This document shows, one piece after another, positions 28,201 to 39,100 of a DNA stretch of 64,000 nt; the stretch's first letter is position 1; each line of letters opens with the position of its first letter. The DNA is from Paenibacillus sp. FSL H8-0332 (GTDB lineage Bacteria; Bacillota; Bacilli; Paenibacillales; Paenibacillaceae). Below the pieces are notes generated by a model. It was not told the origin of the DNA. It worked only from the letters and a program-made list of their open reading frames with translations, and did not search any database. Position numbers and translations under genes: made by a program. The stretch spans positions 2,046,001 to 2,110,000 of the forward strand of contig NZ_CP150145.1 in assembly GCF_037963835.1 (NCBI RefSeq), given 5' to 3'.

Positions 28201-31200
28201 CGGCGGTTCCCTGTCGCTGAAGATCATCAACTCCGAAATCAAGAATGTTATTTTCAACAGTGCAGGCTTCTATGGTGTGGATGCCTCACTCGGCTTCGAT
28301 CTGAATCAGGAGATGGGCCTGTTCGGACCGGATAAGAAGAAGGATGCTGATAAGAAGAAAGGCCCGGATAAACCAAGCGGCAAGGTTACCATTAAGCACG
28401 CCGTGCAGGGTAAGGGAATTGGCAATGAATACGGTCTGGAATTCGCTGCACAGCTGAAGAATATGATGGGTGTGGAGATTGAATTCTCACTTAAAAAAGT
28501 CAAGGACGGCCGGATTCTTCCGGATGTGATTGCCTTCGGGGCAGAGCTTCCGCAGCCGGGTATCCTGGTGACGGGTGCAACGTACCTGACAGCAATACGG
28601 GGAGCAGTACGTGAACTGGCGGACACCATTGCCGGCGGCACGGCACAAGATCCGTTCCCGTTGACGATTCAAGCAGGCGTAGGCATGCGGTTCGGGATTG
28701 CTCCGGCGTACTTCTTCGGAGATGTAGACCTGACCGTGAAGCGCACGGGCCTTAAGGTGGAAGGCAAGCTGGATTTCGCTGCCAAAGCCGATGCGGAGAA
28801 AGACGACCGGCTTCCAATGCTGACCAAAGCGCTGCTCGAGGCGCAGTGGGTAACGCCATGGTTCGTGCGCGTTGAAGCAGAGATGGATATCGGCGGTTGG
28901 GACATCATCATCGGGAAGGCGGGCATCTTCGTCGGACAGAATCTGGAGAAGAACCGCACTGATTTTGAAGGCTATATTAGCTCGAAGGTGCAGATTCCGA
29001 ACGATGTACCGATTGTCGGCGGCATGCCGCTGTCGAGTATGTTCCTCGGCGTCAACAATGATAAGGTCTGGGGCAGCATCGGTATTCTGCTGATCTCCTT
29101 AGGCATTACTTACTACTGGAGCGGCGGCATTGAATTCGGTACTTCGACCGATCAGCTGCCGGAGGGAATGATCCATCTGGTGGTGGATGATCCTGAGCTT
29201 GGACCTCGTCTCATGGTGATTGGTGCAGGCGTGCAGACGCTGGCCACCTCCAAGGTAGCTTCCGAGGAAGAGAATCAGGAAATTATCTACCGTAAGGTAG
29301 ATGAGGGAGTCAAATATGTAGAGAATGGATCAATCAATGTCGGCGTAGGCGGCATTACGGTCAAGAACGGCGGCAGAATCCATGAGATTCCGATGGACGG
29401 CGTAGCCGGCAATGCAATCATTGAGATGGAGTACAGCAGCAAGGAGTTGCCGGAATTCAAGCTGCAGGATGCATCAGGCAAAATGTATCCGGTGAAATTC
29501 GATAACACGAACACTGATCCTACGGCAAATGCTTTTACACAATATATTCCTGCAAGCTTCAAATCTGAAGATCCATCCAGGCTGAGCGATGAAGTGGACA
29601 TTCGCAGAGCTTATATCATTATTCCTGAGAATGAAGCCACCAAAGGCGGCACTTGGAAGCTGACAGCCGTCTCGGCTGTTGACACCAAGCTGTTGAATGT
29701 TCCTACCCTGCCTACTCTGGGTGAAGTTAACCTGGCGAAGGACAGCGCGGATGCGAATAAATTCACAGCCTCCTGGAAAGTTGCCAACGCAGCCGAAGGC
29801 GATACAGTGAACCTGTATCTGGCTGAGGATGCGGTGACAAGCCGCAAGGAAATGCTGAATGGTCAAGAGATTCTGCAGACGGGTGATCCGGGTATGCTGA
29901 TCGCCAAGGATGTACCGGTCGGAGCTGGCGGCTCGGTTAGCGGCGGAATCACGAGCGGCAGCAAAGTGATCGATGTCACCAATGTAACATTGATGGGCAA
30001 TCCCGAGGATATCCGCGGGCTGCTCAGACAAGGCAACTATTACCTGCGGGCAGAGCTGAAATCCAGCGCGAACTTCGGGACGAAGACTTCGCCGCAGCGC
30101 TTTGAAATCATTGATCCGCTGGCACCGCAGAGTGTCAGTGATGTCAAGGTTGAGCCTGCCGGCAACGGATTGTTCTCCCTCTCCTTCAAGCCGGGAGCGA
30201 AGAAATCGGGACACAGCGGCTTCGAGCACAGCTACGTGGTCGATGCGAAGCTGGATGCTGAAGGCAAACTGAGTGAATATGCTCCGTTTGGAGAGCTTTT
30301 GTATACCGAACAGGAGCTTAAGCCTTACTGGAATGCATCCACAGGCAAATACGAAGGTCTGTTGATTGGCGGCTGGAAGGCTGTATCTACAACAGATGAA
30401 GTCTATAAGGGCAGCCTTGAAGGCTCAGTGATTGACTTGAGCAAGGTGAAATATGTCGGCCTGGAAGTGAAGAAGAATTACGTCATCGGCGTCACTTCAG
30501 CAACGGTTCCGACCGAGGATGCCGACAAGCATCAGAACTATCATTATGCCGAGCGGCGGGACAGCAGCAGCACCTTGCTGCCGGTTCCGAATCTGCCGGA
30601 TCTGACGGTATTGAGTTCATCGGGGACGGTAGATGCCTCCTCCGGGAACTACGTTAACCTGTTAACGAATGAAACGAAGCAGAAGCTGACGCTCTCTTCC
30701 AAACAGTCCAATGTGAGGGTGGAAGCATTCTATGCTGACAAATCCATTGCGACAGTAGCTCTGACGAACAAGGCCGGCGGCGGAAGCGAAGGCATCCTGA
30801 ATCTCGACCAGTTCCAGACAGACGGCCCGTTCGCTATTGAACTGAGAGCCAGAAATACGGTGACCAAGGATATCTCAGTGACCATGCTCTATCTGACGGT
30901 AGATACGATCGCACCGGTCCTGTATCTGACGGAGCCGGTAACGGGCGAACGTACCGCACAGGGCGCCGTTCGTGTAGCCGGAACAACAACTACAGGAACG
31001 AAGCTGGCCGCAGTTTATACCGTGAGTCAGTTACAGTCTGACGGCAAATACAAAGACAAGGTCATCTCCAAGGAGCTTACGGTAGATCCGAAGACGGGAG
31101 ATTTCAATGGAATGGTGGAAGTGAATTCTGAGGAGCCTTCAGTGGCGCTAAGCATTGTCGCAACTGACGATGCGACCAATCAGAACACAGCCATTGTGGA

Positions 31201-33073
31201 TATAACGAATGCCGGCTTCAAAGTACCGGTTGCCCTGATTCTGAAGGGAGCGGAGACGCTGACGCCGGGTGCGGCAGGCCAAATCCAGGCTTATCTCAAG
31301 GTCTCGGATGGCAAGGACGGGAACGGCAAGCCGAAATTCAAGGAAGAGCCTATTACCGGTAAGGATCTGGATAACCTGACTTATGAAGTTGCTGTAGGTG
31401 ATGCGGTATCCCTGTCAGCCAAAGGCAATGTTACGGCACTTGCCATCGGCTCCAGCCTGATTGAGGCAGAGTATAAGGTGTCCGAAGGTATAACGCTTAA
31501 GGGCATGCTTGCAGCAACCGTAGCTGTTCCGGATACGAAAGAATTAGGTACTGTGCAAGCCGTATCTTCTCCTATTAGCGGAGACAGCAACAACACGAAG
31601 ATTACGGTGACTTCCGCCGGAGATATGACCGGACAGCAGATTGCTTACAAGGTCTTCTCGTCGAGTCCGGCAGAACTGAAAAAGGATGACAATGTAAGCT
31701 CATGGAGTCTGCTTCCGCTCGATGGTATCGTTACAGCCCATCCGGGTGCCATCGTTGTGCTGGCCAAGCGTACCTCCCTGGACAAGCTCGTTAGGGCATC
31801 CGGCAGTGTTCCTGCATCGGTCTGGACCAGCAGCGGTTCAGGCGGAGGCGGCGGTGCTGGCGGAGGCGGTGGCGGCGGTGGTGCCGTACCGGGAGTTGTT
31901 GAAGAACAAGCACCGGAGCAGGCAGCCCAGATTACCGTCAACGGCCAGGCCGTGACAGCGGAGTGGGATGGACTTACGGCTATCGTCCGGATTACGGATA
32001 AAGAAGCTGTTGCAGGCAGTGACCTCACCGTAAGCTCCACTGATCCGAATGCCAAAGCATTCAGTATCCGTGTAGACCAGAGTGTGGTTCAGCAGCAGCT
32101 GAGCGCGAAGAAGAAGATTGTGATTGAAGTTCCTATGGGCCAATTGGCCATTGATCCTGAGAATCTTGCAAGTGTGACCGCCGGACTTACTATCGGCATT
32201 GGCGGTAATAGCACTGCTGACCAGCAGGCGATGAAGGCAATTGCGGATCAACAAGGATTCACGCTGATGGCGGCAGGGCAAGGCGTAACGGTGAACGTTA
32301 ATCTGCCGAAGGGCAGCTGGACGCCGGCGCTTGCAGCCAAGATTGCCATTCCTGCGCCGCTTGCGGCCAAGGAAATTACGGCTATGGTGCTTAAGGATAA
32401 AGACGGTAACTGGACAACGGTACCGTGGAAGCTGGACAGCAGTGGTACGGCAGTGAATGTACAGCTGACCGGCGAAGGCAGCCTCTTCTTCATCCGCAAC
32501 CTGAAGACCTTCAAGGATATGCCTTCAGGCTGGGGCAAGGAAGGCATCGCAGCGGCATCCTCCAAGCTGTTCGTGCTAGGGAAATCTGCGGAACTGTTCG
32601 ATCCGGCAGGCCAAGTGACCCGGGCAGAATATCCAACCATTCTGCTGCGCGTTGCAGGTCTCATGAACAAGCAGGCAGCTTCGGCAGGCTTCAGTGATGT
32701 CATCGGCAGCAGCTGGTATAACCGCAGCGTCTCCATTGCAGCCGAACTGGGCATTGTTACCGGACTCGAAGGCGGCAAGTATGCGCCTAAGGATACGCTG
32801 ACAAGAGTTGAAGCGATGACGATGCTGGGCAGATTGCTGAATCAGGTCCATGCAGGCAGTGAACTCAGCGAGACTGAAGTCACTTCGATCCTCAGCGGTT
32901 TCATGGACAAGGACAAGGTTCCGGCATGGGCAAGACAAGCGGTAGCAACGAGTATTAAGAACGGCATTATTCTCGGGGAAGGCAACAAGGTGAACCCGTC
33001 CACTCCGCTTACGCGTGAGCAGGCGGCAGCCATTGCCATCCGTCTGGATCAATTCATTACAGCCAAGCAATAA
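25292..33073 (+). CDS. Giant SLH-anchored surface protein, second gene of the operon
   Basis: About 2593 residues. A signal peptide (KLLKRIVAVMLTLIMVFLS) is followed by a beta-rich N-terminal region. A Glu/Asp-rich linker lies at about 884-912, and a Lys/Asp-rich linker (KKKDADKKKGPDKP) near 1012-1025. A peculiar central region at about 915-1300 alternates short strands (GKVTIKHAVQGKGIGNEYGLEFAAQLKN split over several turns). Further beta domains follow, then a Gly-rich linker at about 2180-2200 and three C-terminal SLH domains at about 2407-2593 (WGKEGIAAASSKLFVLG, FSDVIGSSWYNRSVSIAAELGIVTG, LTREQAAAIAIRLDQF). SLH domains bind pyruvylated secondary wall polymer, so the protein is held on the wall. 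I take the GTG start at 25292 (AGGGGGA seven bases upstream). Function unknown. Confidence 0.85.
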   Translation: MKLLKRIVAVMLTLIMVFLSTSESFHALVEAASSTKTTMIQNDFIKVTVDNETGRYGIRTVEGQPIRKNDNNVNLLFQGDDPETSFTTFRIDGTDYIYGNKYKFDNSHYSETTAPKVVENSNGTKQLEMIWKIKGVEIKQILMLYTDSKDAVNSGNVNIRYEVNNKSGAQVQIGSRILLDTMVGGNDGPQFQIGTAYKSPLQVERKLVHNPEDDAGIPEEDRAYFKIPSYWVMRDKLDLTNPQATNVVAYGFNNFAEQNINIVDEMIVGHWNGLANTKWDYKIHPNLDFTRDTNDFGTADSAVAFYWNPEKLAPGGFQSFETVYGLGELTAPDKVFSIRYVDQIQQLATAPLEPGESVASKYADNGVFTITTEVENLQAYNMEHSKIEVEMTLESGLSFVRQDEKGQDVKDANGNPVLENSRSKMLEFKKSATPDEAAMGIEPKYKPGDAITATFRVQAKGRPWPVTREYMVSARSPETQGKIEGVKDEGIKAQYESTRSNFILLPPVGEATATYSYALAPAELYSTDVKYLTVNLSNIEAYNTGNATTAPNFDLYLKDKASGSRYKVNVQDAVVMQPTDDGYSGAMRITYRGGDSVDEGGNVLEAGLGPELPLGEYQVEIDYKGDAGGDEEVAALYDMTTPQSFLVTDNNDTRIREAGVMAVYREAVDISGLANGASVKEELLDQLNSLFPGEPFKNGSFLYSAVTDYKKTKAVFGAASKAVDPEFDISEFMDDEALKETPMYAYKLFATEEDFEAFQEEAESEDPEFDREILVTVRGMIKQVGTGDEEQVIVDTKTEPAIINDAVAYTGKDLAFVRGKLDIFGNTLPGDLPFLDTLFIKGDGTLSVASSGFVFHKGEWTLDFFNGFSKSLGDENYNPSKVETPEDEEEEEEGSKEDKGNDGNPEDDSQNGSLKWAIGGVGDRLNPLRQIMIGDVYFNKQSLFGAPSFAIDGFGFSFNDFILRENGISFGGSLSLKIINSEIKNVIFNSAGFYGVDASLGFDLNQEMGLFGPDKKKDADKKKGPDKPSGKVTIKHAVQGKGIGNEYGLEFAAQLKNMMGVEIEFSLKKVKDGRILPDVIAFGAELPQPGILVTGATYLTAIRGAVRELADTIAGGTAQDPFPLTIQAGVGMRFGIAPAYFFGDVDLTVKRTGLKVEGKLDFAAKADAEKDDRLPMLTKALLEAQWVTPWFVRVEAEMDIGGWDIIIGKAGIFVGQNLEKNRTDFEGYISSKVQIPNDVPIVGGMPLSSMFLGVNNDKVWGSIGILLISLGITYYWSGGIEFGTSTDQLPEGMIHLVVDDPELGPRLMVIGAGVQTLATSKVASEEENQEIIYRKVDEGVKYVENGSINVGVGGITVKNGGRIHEIPMDGVAGNAIIEMEYSSKELPEFKLQDASGKMYPVKFDNTNTDPTANAFTQYIPASFKSEDPSRLSDEVDIRRAYIIIPENEATKGGTWKLTAVSAVDTKLLNVPTLPTLGEVNLAKDSADANKFTASWKVANAAEGDTVNLYLAEDAVTSRKEMLNGQEILQTGDPGMLIAKDVPVGAGGSVSGGITSGSKVIDVTNVTLMGNPEDIRGLLRQGNYYLRAELKSSANFGTKTSPQRFEIIDPLAPQSVSDVKVEPAGNGLFSLSFKPGAKKSGHSGFEHSYVVDAKLDAEGKLSEYAPFGELLYTEQELKPYWNASTGKYEGLLIGGWKAVSTTDEVYKGSLEGSVIDLSKVKYVGLEVKKNYVIGVTSATVPTEDADKHQNYHYAERRDSSSTLLPVPNLPDLTVLSSSGTVDASSGNYVNLLTNETKQKLTLSSKQSNVRVEAFYADKSIATVALTNKAGGGSEGILNLDQFQTDGPFAIELRARNTVTKDISVTMLYLTVDTIAPVLYLTEPVTGERTAQGAVRVAGTTTTGTKLAAVYTVSQLQSDGKYKDKVISKELTVDPKTGDFNGMVEVNSEEPSVALSIVATDDATNQNTAIVDITNAGFKVPVALILKGAETLTPGAAGQIQAYLKVSDGKDGNGKPKFKEEPITGKDLDNLTYEVAVGDAVSLSAKGNVTALAIGSSLIEAEYKVSEGITLKGMLAATVAVPDTKELGTVQAVSSPISGDSNNTKITVTSAGDMTGQQIAYKVFSSSPAELKKDDNVSSWSLLPLDGIVTAHPGAIVVLAKRTSLDKLVRASGSVPASVWTSSGSGGGGGAGGGGGGGGAVPGVVEEQAPEQAAQITVNGQAVTAEWDGLTAIVRITDKEAVAGSDLTVSSTDPNAKAFSIRVDQSVVQQQLSAKKKIVIEVPMGQLAIDPENLASVTAGLTIGIGGNSTADQQAMKAIADQQGFTLMAAGQGVTVNVNLPKGSWTPALAAKIAIPAPLAAKEITAMVLKDKDGNWTTVPWKLDSSGTAVNVQLTGEGSLFFIRNLKTFKDMPSGWGKEGIAAASSKLFVLGKSAELFDPAGQVTRAEYPTILLRVAGLMNKQAASAGFSDVIGSSWYNRSVSIAAELGIVTGLEGGKYAPKDTLTRVEAMTMLGRLLNQVHAGSELSETEVTSILSGFMDKDKVPAWARQAVATSIKNGIILGEGNKVNPSTPLTREQAAAIAIRLDQFITAKQ

Positions 33074-33080
33074 CAAGAAT

Positions 33081-33111
33081 GTGCCCGTTCCGCTCGCTAG
33101 CGGGCGGGCAC
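33081..33111 (+). other. Strong hairpin between the second and third giant genes
   Basis: GTGCCCG-tt-CCGCT pairs with AGCGG-gc-GGGCAC around a four-base loop. There is no T-run, so it is unlikely to terminate. It may protect or separate parts of the operon mRNA. Confidence 0.5.
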
Positions 33112-33160
33112 GCTCTGCTGGGAAATCCTTAAATCACAATACTATTCAGGTGGTGTCAAT

Positions 33161-36100
33161 ATGGCTTTGAAGCGAAAATCATGGATAGGTTATCTAATAG
33201 CACTGGCGGCAATTGTCGTTGCCGCAGTGGCCGGAGGCATCATGGCCAAGGCTGATCCGCAGACCTGGGACAGCGCGGCTAGGACCGAGTGGTACGTGCC
33301 AACGAATGATACCTTCAAAATTAAGACTGCTGAAGAGCTGGCAGGTGTAGCCAAGCTCGTCAATGAAGGTACCGTAAACGGTCTAAGCGGTAAAATTCTG
33401 GAGATTACGGACAATCTGAATCTCTCAGCTTACCAATGGGTGCCAATCGGTACGGCCGAGCATCCCTTCCGGGGAACATTAATCACAGAAGGCGGATTAA
33501 TGAAGAAGATTAACGGTTTGAATGTAGTAGCGAACCGTTCCTACCAGGGCTTAGTAGGGAATATGCAAGGCGGTACAGTAGGCGGCCTGATTTTTGAATC
33601 AGGCACCATCTCTGTGACCGGAGTAACCTATGATGTCTATGCAGGCTCTGCTGTAGGTAAAATGAGCGGCAGCAGCATTGTGTTTGACATTACCAATGAT
33701 ATTAATATCACTTCGGACGCTTCTCCGTACCACTCCTACACTGGCGGTATCGTCGGGATGGGCGAAGGGATGATTTCGAACTCTGTCAATAATGGAACGG
33801 TGACAGCGTATGGTTCAGCCGATGTTGGCGGAATTATGGGCTATGGCGATTCCCGAGGCATCATCATCAAAAAAGTGGTCAATAATGGAGCGATTCTTGC
33901 CCAAGGAACGGACAGCTCCGTGCTTACCGCAGGCGGGATTGCAGGTCACACCACAGGACCGCTTCGTCTAAATGATGAAGACACTCCAATCATCAATACG
34001 GCGGCTGTTACTATTGCTGGCGGAAGTCAGGTTGCGGCAGGCGGGGTTGCCGGTAAAGTAGACAACACCGTCGTGTTCTCCAACATGACTACCAATAATG
34101 GCGCAATTACCGTTAATGCAGCAGCGGCAGTGAACTCGGCAGCCGGGGCGCTGGTTGGTGCAACAGGTACGGTAGCAAGCGAAGCAGTTTCCATTACGTT
34201 TGTGAATACAGCGCCGGTTATCAATAACGGCGGCAAAAATGTATATACTGGCGGTATTGCCGGATATACCGGCAGTACATTCACCTGGACGAATCCTTAT
34301 GTGAATACACAGAAGGTAACTGCAACAGGATCAGAAAATGTAGCTACCGGCGGATTCGTCGGATATGCCGCAGGCGGGCTGGTAACCAGCAACGCTACGG
34401 CAGGGGTATTTAAGAATGCAGAACTGATCTCAGTTAACGGCGGCACAGGAGTCTACACTGGCGGGATTGCCGGTTATGATGCAGGCGGGAACATCACCCA
34501 GACCTCTTCCACAGGCGAACTGAAGGTTAAAGGTACTGCGAATGTATATACCGGCGGTACCGTGGGTTACGAAATTGGCGGAACCATTGCATCGTCAGTG
34601 ACCGGCAAGACTGCAGCGGGTCATCTGAATATCACTTCCGATGGTACCATCGGCGGAATCGTTGGTTATCTGGAAGGAACCTTGACTAATTCTTCTATTA
34701 AATATGCAACCTTGCAGGTCACTTCCGCAGGCGGCGTTGTCGGCGGAATCGCCGGTAACGCACAGGGTACGGTAAGCGGAGTTACTGCCGGAGATGCTGA
34801 ATCGGCAGGCTACAGCACTTTGGTGCTTCAAGCTGTGGTAGCGGACGCGGCAGACGGGCAGGACAATATCACGTTCGGCGGACTCGTGGGTGTGAACACG
34901 AAGCCGCTGACGCTGACGGGCAGTAAGGCCTCGCGGATCAGCTTCTTGAATGAAGCCGGAAGAAGCGGGTATATCATCGGCGGCGCAGCAGGTAAGCTGA
35001 ATGCTGATGCGGTAATCGGGTCTACCGCTGTGCCTGTGCAAGTACAGGATATCCGCACAGAGCTGAAGGCCGACAAGGTGAGCTTCGGCGGCGGCGCAGG
35101 GCATAACTCAGCTGCCCAGTTCAACGGGCACACGAATCGTATTGAGATTAAGGCTACAGGCGCTTCGGTAAAAGCCGGCGGTATGTTCGGCGAGAACCAT
35201 TCGGCCGCAGCCACTCCGTTCAATCATGCGGAGAATGTAGTTATCACTGCAAGCGGTGCGGATAACCAGCTTGGCGGGAATACCGGCTTCAATGCCGGAC
35301 AGCTGGTTAACGCTACAGTGACTCAGTTGTCTATTCAAGCAAAGGGTGTACGCGCTGAAGCGGGCGGAACCGCCGGACATTCCGAAGGTTCAGCGACGCC
35401 TGAAGCACGTGCAGGCATTGCATCCGCTGTACTGAATGTTCCCGGTGCTGAACCGATGATTACGCTGACAGCGGCGGATGCCAAAGCGGGCGCGATCGTA
35501 GGTGCGGCTGTGACAACGGATATCACAGCACCGGAAGTGAATGCGCAAGATGGTGCGCTGATGCTCATCCAGGCGCAAGCAGCGAAGCCGTCTGTCGGAG
35601 GCCTGGCAGGTACCCTTACGAACAGTACCATCAGCAGTGACAGCAAAGTCGTCAATGTAGAGAATATGCTCATTCTGGCAGGGCCAGCGGCTACAGATGC
35701 CTATGTTGGCGGTATTGTAGGCTACAATGAGTCCTCCAGGCTGGACCGTCTGGTAGGATCAGCGATTAGTCTGACGCTTAACGCACCGCGTGCTACTGCA
35801 GGCGGGGTGGCCGGATATAACCACGGCAGTGCTACAGGTATTATTGTGGACACTTATATCAGTGGTCTGAATCTGAAGGCTAATGACGGTGCGATGTCCT
35901 CTTATGTAGGGGGAATTGTGGGCCTCAATGCGGCTCAGAGTGTTGATCCGGTGCTGAGTCCTGCAACCTCGGTCAGTACAATTCAGAATACCCGGACACT
36001 GGGTACGGTCTCAGCGACTTCCGCAAATGCCATTGTGGGCGGTATGGTTGGTGAGAACCGTACGCTGATTGCCAACAACAGTATTACCGATAAAATCTCA

Positions 36101-39100
36101 GTCATTTCCAGAGGCAATTCCTCCATCATCGGCGGTCTGGCCGGTGTCAATACGGCATCAGGAACACTCTACTACACGTACTCCAATGCGAACCTGACCA
36201 TTGAAGGGACAGGCACACATGCCGGAGGATTAGTAGGCAGCAATGCCGGTGCAGTCATTGGCTCTTATGTAGATATTGATGTGACGGGCGATGCACAAGG
36301 AACATCAAGCGGTTCGGTCTACTTAGGCGGACTGATCGGCAGAAACACAGCCGGTACGGTGGAGCAATCGTATTCTGCTTCCAAGGTTACGGCGAAAAAC
36401 GTTTATACCATTGTCGGCGGTCTGATCGGAGAGCTGTCCGGCGGAACGGTCAAGAATTCCTATGTAGCGAAAAGTGTTAACGCTGCGAACAATAATTCTT
36501 ACGCCGGCGGCTTCGTTGGCAGAATTACAAACGGTAAAATAAGCAACGTCTACTCAGCAGCAGAAGTTAATGTAGCGGAGAAAAAGACCGCTTATGCCGG
36601 CGGCTTCGCTGGACGTTATGATAATGCAAGTAAAGAACTGCTCTACAAGTCTTACTATATTAAAGACGAAGGACTGAATATCAACCGGGATCTGCCTGAT
36701 TTCGCAGAGGGCAATCACCGCTGGCTGAATGTGCATGTCCGGCTGACCACCATTCTGTCGGAGACACTGAAGGACAGAACGGTATTCCCGGGCTTGTCGG
36801 GCTGGGATTTCGAGGGAGCCTGGAAATACGGCTCGCTCAGCGCGGCATACCGCTATCCTGAAGTCAACCGCACTGCCAATACCGGCGGCGGAGACAACGG
36901 CAATAATGTGAATGCCAATATCAACTGGTACACGAAGGATAAGGATGCGATCGGCTTCGAGATCACCTCGGAGGCTGAGCTTGCCGGTCTGGCGGGAATT
37001 GTCAACGGCACGATTGCCGGTGTGGAGCCATTCGGCTTTAAGGACAGAACCGTGACCGTGCTTAATCCGATCCATATCCAATCCAAGCAGTGGGTGCCTA
37101 TCGGCGACAAGGAGGCTAGTCCGTTTGAAGGAATGTTCGACGGGAAAAGCCTGCTAATCGACGGCCTGACCCTGCAGCCGGTATACACACATTCCGGGCT
37201 GTTCGGAATCATTGGAGCGAATGCTACAGTGCAGAATATGAATCTTGAGCCGCTCGCGGTTGGCGGCAACGGCTACACCGGCGTACTGGCCGGGACGAAT
37301 CTGGGTACAGTCAAGAATGTCGACCTTAAGCTGCTTGGCGGTGTGAAGGTCAGCGGCAGCTTTGTCGGCGGCATCATCGGCCAGAACTCAGGCAGTGTTG
37401 CCGGTCTGCAGCTTACGCTGGACGGCGGAAGCCGGATTGAGACGGTAGCTGAAGGCGGCATCGCCGGCGGTCTTATCGGCGACAACACAGCGGATATTAC
37501 AGCTGAGACTTATGTCATTCACGATAAGGACGGCAGCATAGGCAGCGCGGCTGACCATGCCGTTATCGGCGGGGTTATCGGGGTTCAGAATGGTAATGTG
37601 ACAGGTCTGGCCCATGAAGTGAATTCCAGATACCGTATTTCCTCTACGGGAATGGAAGCCACGGTTGGCGGACTGGTTGGACATTATCAGACCGGTCACG
37701 CTGAAGGACTGACCGTGAGCTTTGCAGACGGTACGCTGGAAGCACGGGGCCTTGGCTCTATCCTTGGCGGTATGATCGGTCAATCCGATCAAGGGAACAG
37801 CATCCGCAATATAATAGTAACCGGCTCCGGAAGCGGCATACATCTGACAGCTAATGGTACGGCTGGCGGTGTTGTGGGCGCGAAGGTAGGCAGACTCGGC
37901 GGAATGCTGACCCGTTCTGTGGATAACGGCAGCAGCTTCGATATTGAACATGCAGCAGTATCAGGCGTGAAGCTGGCTACAACAGGCGACAGCTTGAAGG
38001 CTGTGCTCGGCGGGATTGCCGGAACAGCTTCCCGGACGGCAATCAATGACGCCCGGTTCAAGGCTTCTCTTACGGCCGCAGGTGAAGTAATCACTGCCGG
38101 AGGTATTGTGGGAGAGAGTGATAACTCCATCATCTACAATGCAGATTCGTCACCTGAGCTTCAGGCAGCGGCGAAGAGCGGCGAGGTTGCTGTCGGCGGG
38201 ATCGCCGGAACGATCTCAGCGGACGATATCAATCAAGGCTTTGATTTTGGCAAGGCATATCCGCTGTATAAAGGGATCTATATTGCCAAGGTTCATGATG
38301 GCCAGATCACAGTTACTGGAACAGACCATCGTGCTGATCTCTATGCAGGTGGTTTGACAGGCAAGAATAAGGATGCTTCCATCTATAGCTCTGAGGTTGC
38401 CTCCGGTCTGAAGGTAAGCGGCGGTAATACTGTGAGTGCAGGCGGAGTAGCCGGATACAGCAATGGTATCATTGTGGATACCCTTGTCAGAAGCGGTGTG
38501 AACGCAGACAACAGCAGAGTGATCAATGCCGGCGGGCTTGTCGGCTGGGGAGACGGCGGCGAGATTCATTACAGCAAGGTCATCTCCGGCTCCGGCCAGT
38601 CCATCACTGCCGGATCGGCGGTTACCCTGGGTGAATCAGTACCGGCGACACGCGTCGGCGGGGTGATCGGTATGGCCGATCATGTACTCATTACGAATAC
38701 CCATACGGATATTCCGGTAGTGATCACAGATACCAATCAGGATAATACGCTGTATGCCGGCGGCTTTGCCGGACTCCTGGGTGAGAACGGAACGCTTGCC
38801 GGACAAATTCAGAAGTCTTATGCCACAGGCAAGCTGAATGTCAGCGGCAGATTAGGCTCTTATGTCGGCGGTTTCGCGGGTTCTGTAGATCATTACTCGA
38901 TCACAGATTCCTATGCTTCCGGTGACGTAAGCAATACCGGCTTCGATACACGCAGCGGCGGCTTCGCAGCAGCAGTGGAGAGAAGTGGAAGTATCAGCAA
39001 GTCTTACGCACTTCAGAGCAAGATTGCTACCGTTGGAGTGAAGTCTTCGACCCGCTCCTATAACGGCGGCTTCGCCGGATATAATGACGGAACGCTAACC

